DNA of 64,000 bases from Sphingobacterium daejeonense. GTDB taxonomy: Bacteria > Bacteroidota > Bacteroidia > Sphingobacteriales > Sphingobacteriaceae. The notes under the pieces are model-generated. The model was not told where the DNA came from and did not search any database. It worked only from the letters and a program-made list of their open reading frames with translations. This document shows, one piece after another, positions 38,011 to 45,618 of the stretch. Where the stretch lies: assembly GCF_901472535.1 (NCBI RefSeq), contig NZ_LR590470.1:4216001-4280000 (forward strand), read 5' to 3'. The translations under genes and the position numbers were made by a program. Position 1 is the first letter of the stretch. Each line of letters begins with the position of its first letter.

Positions 38011-38550
38011 TTATTTATTAATTGTTTTTTGTTTTTCTTTTGACATTAGATACTTGCTCATATGAATGGTTTCAAACTTAGATTCTATGCACTTTTTATC
38101 TAAACCATATCCTTGTTTAAGCCAAAACTCATATGCTCCTTTTAAAAAAGGATGTGTATGTAAATACATTAGCTCAATTCCTTTATTGATTGCGATTTGA
38201 TTTAATTCTTTGACCATTTGAGTTCCTAATGCTAGTCTTCTACATTCTGGTTCAATAAATAGTCGTGCAACTTCTACCACTTTATCATAGGGGTAGTCTA
38301 GATGTTGAAATCTATGGTTATACTCCATCATTCCAATAACTCCGAGCAGTTTCCCTTCTTGGTTTCTTGCCTGCAAGAATTCACCTAGCGGATTATTATA
38401 ATAGGATTCTTCAAATTTTAAGATGTCCCACGGAATCACGGAATGGTCTAACATTGGAAACAATCCTTTTCTGGCGTTTAATATGTATTCTATTATTTCA
38501 TTCATTTGTTCTGGCCGAACCTTTTCGATGGTAATTTTATTAATCTCCAT
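38011..38550 (-). CDS. GNAT family N-acetyltransferase
   Basis: 179 aa. The GNAT fold is shown by VVEVARLFIEPECRRLALGTQMVKEL (acetyl-CoA binding motif A region; residues about 88-113) and HTHPFLKGAYEFWLKQGYG. It overlaps the end of the ABC ATPase gene by 11 bases and precedes the TonB receptor, so it is part of the metal-uptake operon. Its substrate is unknown. Modification of a metallophore or a maturation protein is possible but speculative. Confidence 0.85.
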   Translation of the reverse strand: MEINKITIEKVRPEQMNEIIEYILNARKGLFPMLDHSVIPWDILKFEESYYNNPLGEFLQARNQEGKLLGVIGMMEYNHRFQHLDYPYDKVVEVARLFIEPECRRLALGTQMVKELNQIAINKGIELMYLHTHPFLKGAYEFWLKQGYGLDKKCIESKFETIHMSKYLMSKEKQKTINK

Positions 38551-39323
38551 TTATATTAACTTTAGGTACTATTAAGTGTCCATTTGGATATGGTACATTT
38601 TCCAGTCCAACTCCGTATGTTTTTTCAAGGGCTATCAACCTATCATTGATGTTAGTTTCTGACAATTCACTTAACTTGGAGTCCTTCATCAAAAAAAATC
38701 TATCCCCATACATGAATGCTAAATTCGGATCATGCATAATGCAAATCACTGTTGTTCCTTTTTTCACCAATCTTTTAATATGGTTCAATACAGCGACTTG
38801 ATAATGCAAATCGAGGTGGTTTGTTGGTTCATCGAGAAATAACACATCAGGTTCTTGCAGTAAAATCCGGCACAATAGAATTAATTGTCGCTCCCCTCCA
38901 GATAAGGAAGTATATGGTTTATCCTTCAGATGCTCCAGTCCGAATGACTGCAATGTATCTAAGGCCATTTTTTTATCTTTCGCAGTGGGAGCATATTTGG
39001 AAAATGCTGCCCTTCCAGTTAAAAGAACATCTAGAACTTGGAAAGGAAAAGTACTATGATGAAACTGTGGCATAAAGCCAATTCTTACTTTTGCGTCTTT
39101 ATGTGGTTTAATTTCTTTTCTTCCTACCCCATCGAAATATACTTCACCATCATATTTACGTTCTAATCCTGATAATATATTGAACAGGGATGATTTACCG
39201 GATCCATTTCTTCCAAGGATTACACTTAGTTCTCCTGCATTGAATTCTGCATTGACGTCCACTAAGACCTGTTTGTCCTGGGAATGAAAAAGAGAGGTTT
39301 TTTATTTGAATAAATTTTTCCAT
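38540..39323 (-). CDS. FecE/FepC-type ABC transporter ATPase, N-terminal frameshift
   Basis: About 260 aa when corrected. The ATP motifs are intact: Walker A GRNGSGKSS, signature SLSGGERQLILL, Walker B EPDVLFLDEPTNHLDLH, and the switch histidine in CIMHDPNLAF. The main frame lacks the usual first 20 residues. They lie in the other frame, from an ATG at 39323 (MEKFIQIKNLSFSF) joined to QDKQVLVDVNAEF when the C3 run at 39280-39282 is shortened to two. That ATG overlaps the permease stop as TAATG, a typical coupled start. It powers import by the FecCD-type permease. Confidence 0.9.
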
Positions 39324-40333
39324 TAGTTCCAGTTTACAGCATTTTTTCGCATCAGGTAAATAAATAATGGAGCTCCAAGGAGCATTGTGAAAACTCCTAC
39401 TGGTATTTCAAATGGCATTAATGTTCTTGAAAGGTCATCGATCAACAGCAAAAATGTTCCTCCAATACTTACGTTTGCAAAAACACCGATTTGATTGTTT
39501 GGACCAAAAATTATCCGGGTCACATGCGGCACAATTAATCCGAACAGGCTGATCATTCCTACTGCTGCTACGGATGCTGCTGTGATCATTGTTGCTAAGC
39601 CCACCATAAGCAATTTCATGCCTTTAGGATTCACACCAACTGCCATTGACTCTTCATCACCCAAAGCCAACAAATTGAGTCTCCATCGGAAAATAATAAT
39701 GAGCATAATTCCTCCAACAATTGGCAATGCAGAAGTTTTGACTTTTTCCCAAGATGCTGTATGCAGATTTCCCATGGTCCATTGGACTATTGCTTGTAAT
39801 TTATATGGGTCACTTAAATATTGGAGTACTGTTAAGAACGCTGTAAACACTCCAGAGATGATCATTCCAGACAGGACCATTGTAATCAATGTTGTTCTTG
39901 TTTTGGAATAGCTCACTAAATATGTTATTCCTACGGCGAGTACACCGAAAAGAAAAGCCGACAGTGTTATAGAGAAGAAAGACACAAGCATGGAAAGAGC
40001 TGCTCCAAATGCTGCTCCAGATGAAATACCTAAGGAAAATGGATCTACAATAGGATTTCTGAATATAGCTTGCAATACAGCTCCTGAAACGGCCAATGCA
40101 GATCCAACCATAAATGTCAACAAAATCCTGGGCAGGCGAACCTGCCAAAGGATTGTTGCCATGTTTTGGTCTATTTCAATTTCTTGGCCCAATACTTCCT
40201 TTTGGAATAGTGCTGCAATTTGTCCAAAAAGTTCAGATATACTTAATATACCGGTACTGCCCCATGCTAATGAAAACAGGATCAGTATTAAAGGAATAAT
40301 AAAAAGTAATGCCTTTTTTATTTGAACTCTCAT
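39323..40333 (-). CDS. FecCD-family ABC transporter permease
   Basis: 336 aa with about nine to ten membrane helices. Family signatures: LWQVRLPRILLTFMVGSALAVSG (about 66-88; shown in part), FRNPIVDPFSLGISSGAAFGA, GLIVPHVTRIIFGPNN and GVFTMLLGAPLFIYLMRK. The family imports ferric siderophores, heme, cobalamin or, in some bacteria, nickel complexes. It is four bases after the binding-protein gene, with a coupled ATPase start at its end. The operon setting beside urease and HypA/HypB makes nickel a plausible cargo. Confidence 0.93.
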   Translation of the reverse strand: MRVQIKKALLFIIPLILILFSLAWGSTGILSISELFGQIAALFQKEVLGQEIEIDQNMATILWQVRLPRILLTFMVGSALAVSGAVLQAIFRNPIVDPFSLGISSGAAFGAALSMLVSFFSITLSAFLFGVLAVGITYLVSYSKTRTTLITMVLSGMIISGVFTAFLTVLQYLSDPYKLQAIVQWTMGNLHTASWEKVKTSALPIVGGIMLIIIFRWRLNLLALGDEESMAVGVNPKGMKLLMVGLATMITAASVAAVGMISLFGLIVPHVTRIIFGPNNQIGVFANVSIGGTFLLLIDDLSRTLMPFEIPVGVFTMLLGAPLFIYLMRKNAVNWN

Positions 40334-40337
40334 CAGA

Positions 40338-41330
40338 TTATTGATTTATTTCCTGTCCATAAAGGACAGTTAGAGAATTTTTAATATCATTATTTGGGTC
40401 ATATCCTTTTTCAGGGTAACACCAATGATGTAACTGTTTTGCAAACAATAAAAACTTGAGGGTATGGGGGTCGAAATTAAAAGTCGGTTTCAATTCAAAG
40501 ACTTGTTTGTTTATTACTGCTGGTAATGCAGCCAATTCTTTCAATTTATACACGTCATTTGGTTCAGAATTCCATAAGATTATTAAATCTGGGTTCCATT
40601 GATATATTAATTCTGCTCCGATATTTGGGGCTTCCATTTCCAGAGGGCAAGCATTTTGTGCTCCTGCAGATTCAATGGCCAAATCCATTAAACTTCCTTT
40701 TCCTGAAGTTGAAAATATCCTTCCCTTAGACCATGCGTAGTATACTTTTTTCTTAACAGCTTTTGGTTCGGGACGCATTTTCATGAGCTCTCCTTTCACA
40801 TATTGAATTAATTTATCTGCCCTATCTTCTTTTCCAAAGAGCTTTGATACTTCTTTCAGTTCATTAAAAATACTTGCTTCACCTTTGCTAGAAACTGTAA
40901 ATACTGGCACTCCTAATTCTTCGAGTTGGGATATTGTTTCGGTATCTACTTCATAAACTACCGCCAAGTCTGGTTTTAATCCTACTACCGATTCGAGATT
41001 AGCAGAGCGCCCTCCAAAAGTTGGTGTTGCCAATGTTTTGTTTGCAATTCTTTGGTCCAATTGAGATAAAGCTGAATATGTAGATGGAGTGAGGTACAAC
41101 TGTTCCGGAATTCCAATAATCTGTTGACCTGCTTGCAGCATATATAGTTGATCCACCATTGGTGCAAATAATACCACTGCTCTTTCTGCAAATTTTTCCA
41201 GTTGAACAGTTTTCCCTCGACTATCGACCGCAATAATATCTCCACTCTGATTCTTTTCGGTTTTTTTGTTACAACTAACTAATAACAAAACCATTGTAAT
41301 GAAAAGCGGTATGATTTTAAAGATTTTCAT
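40338..41330 (-). CDS. class III periplasmic metal-chelate binding lipoprotein
   Basis: 330 aa from the preferred start MKIFKIIPLF; an upstream in-frame ATG at 41354 would overlap the preceding gene. A lipoprotein signal ends at the cysteine in MVLLLVSCNKK (about residue 20). The body is the two-lobe, TroA/BtuF-like fold of FecB-type proteins (VDSRGKTVQLEKFAERAVVL; LKPDLAVVYEVDTETI; WNPDLIILWNSEPND). It delivers the substrate to the FecCD-type permease. It begins 7 bases after the second ureE gene, tying the transporter to the urease operon. Cargo is inferred to be a nickel complex, but iron or cobalamin cannot be excluded. Confidence 0.88.
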   Translation of the reverse strand: MKIFKIIPLFITMVLLLVSCNKKTEKNQSGDIIAVDSRGKTVQLEKFAERAVVLFAPMVDQLYMLQAGQQIIGIPEQLYLTPSTYSALSQLDQRIANKTLATPTFGGRSANLESVVGLKPDLAVVYEVDTETISQLEELGVPVFTVSSKGEASIFNELKEVSKLFGKEDRADKLIQYVKGELMKMRPEPKAVKKKVYYAWSKGRIFSTSGKGSLMDLAIESAGAQNACPLEMEAPNIGAELIYQWNPDLIILWNSEPNDVYKLKELAALPAVINKQVFELKPTFNFDPHTLKFLLFAKQLHHWCYPEKGYDPNNDIKNSLTVLYGQEINQ

Positions 41331-41337
41331 TTTTGTA

Positions 41338-41790
41338 TTACATAAAATTCCCAAATGGCTTTAACGCTTGATTTGGCAATAGTTTCAATTCTTCCAATCG
41401 TACTTGTTCGTTGTACTTTTCTTTCAATGCTTGGAACAATCTAGCATCGTATGAAACCGCAATTTGATTATGCTTAATTTGAAAAATTGGCAAATGGCGG
41501 TTTCCGACATCAAAACAAAACCTTCCAATTGTGGTCAAATCTTGAGATTCAAGGACAATCGATAGGCATGGTTTTATCTCGATCTGAAGACTACGTTTTT
41601 CGTCCATATAAATTACTTGAGCATCTTGATATGTAATTTTTTCCATCAGCTGGACGTGAACTTTCTCTCCTAATTTGGAACTTCTCTTGATTAAAGTTTT
41701 ATTTACTTCATACCATTCCAGTTCCAGAGAATCTTGAATCGATGGTTTCTTATCGACCTGTACGTTTGGTAATTCGTTTATGATAATCAT
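41338..41790 (-). CDS. second UreE-like nickel metallochaperone
   Basis: 150 aa, clearly related to UreE and to the ureE copy at 45118. It keeps the core metal-binding block as GRFCFDVGNRHLPIFQI (the histidine matches His96 of Klebsiella UreE) followed by VSYDARLFQALKEKY. There is no histidine-rich tail. Its ATG overlaps the presumed hypB stop as TAATG. Placed after hypA-hypB and before the ABC importer, it may receive nickel from HypB or the importer and pass it to UreG or HypB. Two UreE-type genes in one operon is unusual. Confidence 0.85.
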   Translation of the reverse strand: MIIINELPNVQVDKKPSIQDSLELEWYEVNKTLIKRSSKLGEKVHVQLMEKITYQDAQVIYMDEKRSLQIEIKPCLSIVLESQDLTTIGRFCFDVGNRHLPIFQIKHNQIAVSYDARLFQALKEKYNEQVRLEELKLLPNQALKPFGNFM

Positions 41791-42848
41791 TATCCAACTT
41801 GTGCAATTGCTTTTTTCTCAGAAACTTTTCTTTGAGCCAATTACACCATTCATCCATTCCATCTCCATTCAAGCTACTTATTGAGATTTACATCTAGATT
41901 TGGATTTACTTCTCTTGCATCTTTAGCTGCTGCTTCAACCGAGAATGGGACATAAGGCAATAAATCTGCTTTTGACACGACCATTAATTCGCTTGTCAAG
42001 AACATACGCGGATATTTTTTAGGTTTGTCATCACCTTCAGTTGCTGCTAGGACAGTTACTCTATAATCTTCACCTAAATCAAAAGCTGCTGGACACACTA
42101 AGTTTCCTACATTTTCGATAAATAAAAGGTCGACACCTTCCAAGTCGATATGATCTAATGCTTGTAAGATCATTTGTGCTTCAATATGGCACATCCCACC
42201 TGTTACAATTTGTAATGCATTAATACCAACTTCACGCATCCGAACTGCATCTCTTTCAGTTTCGGGATCACCTACCAATACTGCAATATTAAGATCTTTA
42301 CCGAGTCGTTTGCCGGTTTCTTGCATTAACGTTGTTTTACCGCTACCTGGAGAGGAACATATATTGATTACGCAAATATTTGGAATACGATCGCGTATTG
42401 CCTTAGCTACAAAATCATTTGCTTTTAAAAGGTTCAATGAAGTATTTTCACATTGAACTGAACCAACTGGCATTTGGTTACTCTTTGGTGTATGTATATT
42501 CATGATTTTCTTATTAAATGTTACTTTACTTATTTTCAATTCTTCCCCCTGTATTATTTGATCAGAAGGATTACCGCATTCACAAACGAATCGGTGGAAT
42601 TGTACTTCAAAATTTTTATTGCAGGATTTACAATATGCTATTATTGGAAGGATAGTTACTTCCAGTTCAACATCTTGATATTCCTTAAATTCTTCAACAT
42701 ATGCCTCAAAAGCATTTTGAATTAATATCGGTTGAATATTGCTTAATAATCCTGCCTGGATTTCAATCTTAACAATGTCTTTGTATGTATCGGGATATGC
42801 ATCTTCCAATGTTTGGAAAATATCTTTTACTATGGACAGTTCGTGCAT
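41790..42848 (-). CDS. hypA-hypB: HypA and HypB nickel-insertion proteins, fused as given; HypB end frameshifted
   Basis: HypA occupies residues 1-111: nickel-binding MHE start and zinc cysteines C73, C76, C89, C91. HypB follows from Met116 (ATG 42501-42503): P-loop SSPGSGKTT, GTPase-domain nickel site GGMCHIE and GNLVCP, VVSKADLLPY. As given the two are in one frame. One missing T at 42516-42518 would be enough to hide a HypA stop (KVTF then TAA), so the fusion may be artificial. The frame stops at 41874, but the next frame gives ISSLNGDGMDEWCNWLKEK, the normal HypB end, after one extra base at 41881-41882. A second shift near 41826-41829 would end it at 41790. No hydrogenase genes are visible, so they probably serve urease. 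Confidence 0.88.
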
Positions 42849-42858
42849 TATTCGAGTA

Positions 42859-43794
42859 TTATTTCTTTATCCTTAATTTGCTTGACCTTTGCCTTTTAGC
42901 CTTGACAGATTGTATTTCTTTTGGGTTTTCCTTATTTCTTGAAGTAATTTCTACATTGCCTTTATTCTTCAATTTTTCTTGCTCTGTGGAGGCCTGATTT
43001 TTTTCTGATATTTTATGTTGAGAAAACTCCCAACATAACTGTCCTAGCATCAGCAAGAAGTCATAGAGTAATTCACCATTATTACCTAATGCTCTAAAAA
43101 TGACTACATCATCTGCTGCTTGCGTGAATCCGTAAGTAATATCTTCATATTCTTGGGCTAATATTTCATCCAATTCAAGTTTCAAGTCTTTTGCAAAAGA
43201 GCTTGAAAACAACAGAGTTGCCTGATGGGTATATCCTTCAAAAAACAGCATTTTTTGAATGGGTTGCTTCGCAGGGCTCAGAAACTGGTTATCAATAAAA
43301 ATCAATTTCCCATTTCGAAAAATTTTAGTGATTGAATGCAATTGCGTGAAGACAAATGACTCTTTCATATGCACTCTTCCTGAGCAAATAATATCTCCCC
43401 AAATCAGGACCCCTTCCTTTTGCAAATGGATTTCATTTTTTGCGAGGAATATTGAGTCTTTGAATGGGGTTATTGGATGCGGTATATATTGTAGGATTGC
43501 ATCATTGTCTACATGTACTGTAGTCAACTGGGTTGCTCCTTCTTTCATTGGGTGCACTTTGTTAAAGGATTGCGTAAACACCTTTAATTCGGCTTCTTCT
43601 TTTGCATGCACGTCAATTGTTAGGATATCGCCATCCATTACACCAGGTGAGGCACTCATAATGATCATTTCAAGGTGTTCATGAAATGTTGGAGACCCAT
43701 AATAAGTCAATTTATATGGGGCACTATGATAACTTTCTTTCAGTACAGTTTTATGGCCTTCCCTCTCCGCATTGACTTTTATAGCACTTTCCAT
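42859..43794 (-). CDS. ureD: urease accessory protein UreD
   Basis: 311 aa scaffold that binds the apo-urease and recruits UreF and UreG during nickel insertion. Family blocks: LTYYGSPTFHEHLEMIIMSASPGVMDGD (seen in part as SPGVMDGDIL), TQSFNKVHPM, YIPHPITPFKDS and GRVHMKESF. The last 50 residues are a lysine-rich, low-complexity tail (NKGNVEITSRNKENP) not needed by the family. It starts 9 bases after ureG and is followed 10 bases later by hypA. Confidence 0.93.
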   Translation of the reverse strand: MESAIKVNAEREGHKTVLKESYHSAPYKLTYYGSPTFHEHLEMIIMSASPGVMDGDILTIDVHAKEEAELKVFTQSFNKVHPMKEGATQLTTVHVDNDAILQYIPHPITPFKDSIFLAKNEIHLQKEGVLIWGDIICSGRVHMKESFVFTQLHSITKIFRNGKLIFIDNQFLSPAKQPIQKMLFFEGYTHQATLLFSSSFAKDLKLELDEILAQEYEDITYGFTQAADDVVIFRALGNNGELLYDFLLMLGQLCWEFSQHKISEKNQASTEQEKLKNKGNVEITSRNKENPKEIQSVKAKRQRSSKLRIKK

Positions 43795-43803
43795 AAAGCT
43801 GAT

Positions 43804-44418
43804 TTAATTTTCTAATAGGGCATATTTTCTAATCCAATTTTTCACATCTTCCAACCCATCTAAGGTCATCATGTTGGTGAAAATAAAGGGTCTTTCTCCG
43901 CGCATTTTTAGGGTATCTTTTCTCATTACCTCTAAGTCAGCATTTACGTAAGGTGCCAAGTCGATTTTATTAATCAGCAATAGGTCTGATCTTGTGATTC
44001 CGGGTCCGCCTTTTCTAGGCATTTTTTCACCTTCCGCTACGTCGAGGACAAAAATTGTTACATCAGCGAGGTCAGGGCTGAAAGTTGCGGTAAGATTATC
44101 GCCTCCACTTTCCACGAATATTATTTCTGCATCTGGGAAACGGTGTGCTAAGTCTTCTACGGCTTCGATATTCATTGAAGCATCTTCACGAATGGCTGTA
44201 TGAGGGCAGCCACCTGTTTCAACTCCCATAATTCGTTCTGCAGGTAAAGCAGAATTCTGTTGTAAGTACATTGCATCTTCTTTAGTATAGATGTCATTTG
44301 TGACTACACAGATGCTGTATTCATCAGACATTGATCTAGTTAGTCTTTCGATCAATGCTGTTTTTCCGGAACCTACGGGTCCGGCTACTCCAATTTTTAC
44401 ATAATTTCTTGCTGGCAT
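43804..44418 (-). CDS. ureG: urease accessory GTPase UreG
   Basis: 204 aa SIMIBI GTPase that delivers nickel to the urease maturation complex. P-loop GPVGSGKTALIERL (13-26), conserved CPH metal motif at C71-P72-H73, ESGGDNLTATFSP and the base-recognition NKIDLAPYV. Full length with all catalytic residues. It lies between ureF (11 bases) and ureD (9 bases) in the expected order. Confidence 0.97.
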   Translation of the reverse strand: MPARNYVKIGVAGPVGSGKTALIERLTRSMSDEYSICVVTNDIYTKEDAMYLQQNSALPAERIMGVETGGCPHTAIREDASMNIEAVEDLAHRFPDAEIIFVESGGDNLTATFSPDLADVTIFVLDVAEGEKMPRKGGPGITRSDLLLINKIDLAPYVNADLEVMRKDTLKMRGERPFIFTNMMTLDGLEDVKNWIRKYALLEN

Positions 44419-44429
44419 ATTAAAATTAT

Positions 44430-45116
44430 TTATGAAATATAGATTCTTGTATAAAGTTTTTCATGTTGCATGCATCGGATATCCTGTGCTACACAACAAT
44501 TTCCTATCAGATTTTCTTGTAGGTCTGGTTGTTTTTCAACCAATTCATTAATCAAGGGTTGCAGTTTAAACAGGATCTGTTGTGCATCCATTTGACTTAT
44601 CGGCACTAATTTGGCACAGTTTGTTACGATTCCATTTAAGGAATTATAATAGAATGCACTGAGGGCATCCTTATATTCAATTTTCTGAGCTTGGGCATAC
44701 ATAGCAAATGCCATGGCATAGTGTCCATGCATTTCGTTGTTTTGAATGCTTTTCAGATATGTTTTGCACCTAGCAACTGGTTGTAATTTTTCTGTAAGTT
44801 TCAGGAATCTTATCCCCAACTTCTTGCTGGCATCTCTAATTTCGAAGGGTGCTTTATAGGCTGTTATCAATGCATCAAGTTCTTGTATTTTCTTTTTAGT
44901 GGCTTTGTTCTCACAGATAGTCCAGGTTTTGTGAAAGAATGCAGCATCATTATAGAAGAAACTATATTCTAGCATAGATTTAGCATATTCTTTTGCTGAC
45001 TTACTGTCCTTAACAATTCCTTTTGTGATGTAAGTTTCGAGGCCATAGGAATGGGTGAATCCTCCAATTGGAAAAACCGAATCATTGATTTGCATCAGGG
45101 TCAAAAGTGGGTTCAT
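44430..45116 (-). CDS. ureF: urease accessory protein UreF
   Basis: 228 aa all-helical protein that bridges UreD and UreG and gates nickel delivery. Family start LLTLMQINDSVFPIGGFTHSYGLETYI (cited in part: DSVFPIGGFTHSYGLET) and the later GHYAMAFAMYAQ and NSLNGIVTNCAKLVPISQ blocks. It begins one base after ureE. Normal length for the family. Confidence 0.95.
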   Translation of the reverse strand: MNPLLTLMQINDSVFPIGGFTHSYGLETYITKGIVKDSKSAKEYAKSMLEYSFFYNDAAFFHKTWTICENKATKKKIQELDALITAYKAPFEIRDASKKLGIRFLKLTEKLQPVARCKTYLKSIQNNEMHGHYAMAFAMYAQAQKIEYKDALSAFYYNSLNGIVTNCAKLVPISQMDAQQILFKLQPLINELVEKQPDLQENLIGNCCVAQDIRCMQHEKLYTRIYIS

Positions 45117-45117
45117 A

Positions 45118-45612
45118 TTATTCCTCTTTAATTAATACAATCTTGTTTTTATTCTTTGAGTAGTTGTGAATCATTAATACATCAGTTTTCTCAATCACTC
45201 TATTTTCGACCTTTGGTTGAAAACCTGCTCTTTGGAGCTGGTTGTACAAAGGGGCTTCAAATGCCGTTATAATTTCATTTTCAGAATTAAAAAAAATCGG
45301 GACATGTTTATTTCCAATTTCAAAACATGCAACTGCCATATCTTTCATATTCTGAGGTTTAAAAATTATACAAGAGCATGGCAATATCTTAACGACGATA
45401 CAAATTTCTTCATCCTCATATAGCACATCTCCCTCAAGAAGTGCTTCAGCGCTAAAGTTTTTAAACCCGAGCTCTCTACCACCTTCACTAAATCCACGGA
45501 TGATTCTTTTCGTTGTATCAAACCATTCCAAATTAAAAGGGTCAATTAGCCTAGAACCTTGGTGAAAGTTTGCGTCATTGATATTGCCTTTTATAGCTCT
45601 TGTAACCAGCAT
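45118..45612 (-). CDS. ureE: urease accessory nickel metallochaperone UreE
   Basis: 164 aa nickel-binding chaperone that passes Ni to UreG. The C-terminal metal-binding domain contains ACFEIGNKHVPIFF, with the dimer-interface histidine kept. There is no histidine-rich tail, so capacity for nickel storage is low. It lies 6 bases after ureC and one base before ureF. A second, more divergent UreE-like gene lies at 41338. Confidence 0.92.
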   Translation of the reverse strand: MLVTRAIKGNINDANFHQGSRLIDPFNLEWFDTTKRIIRGFSEGGRELGFKNFSAEALLEGDVLYEDEEICIVVKILPCSCIIFKPQNMKDMAVACFEIGNKHVPIFFNSENEIITAFEAPLYNQLQRAGFQPKVENRVIEKTDVLMIHNYSKNKNKIVLIKEE

Positions 45613-45618
45613 TTCTTA

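Noticed and set aside
42501..42859. A hydrogenase locus implied by hypA/hypB
   Set aside because: No hydrogenase structural or other hyp genes are in the window; the genes sit inside the urease run.
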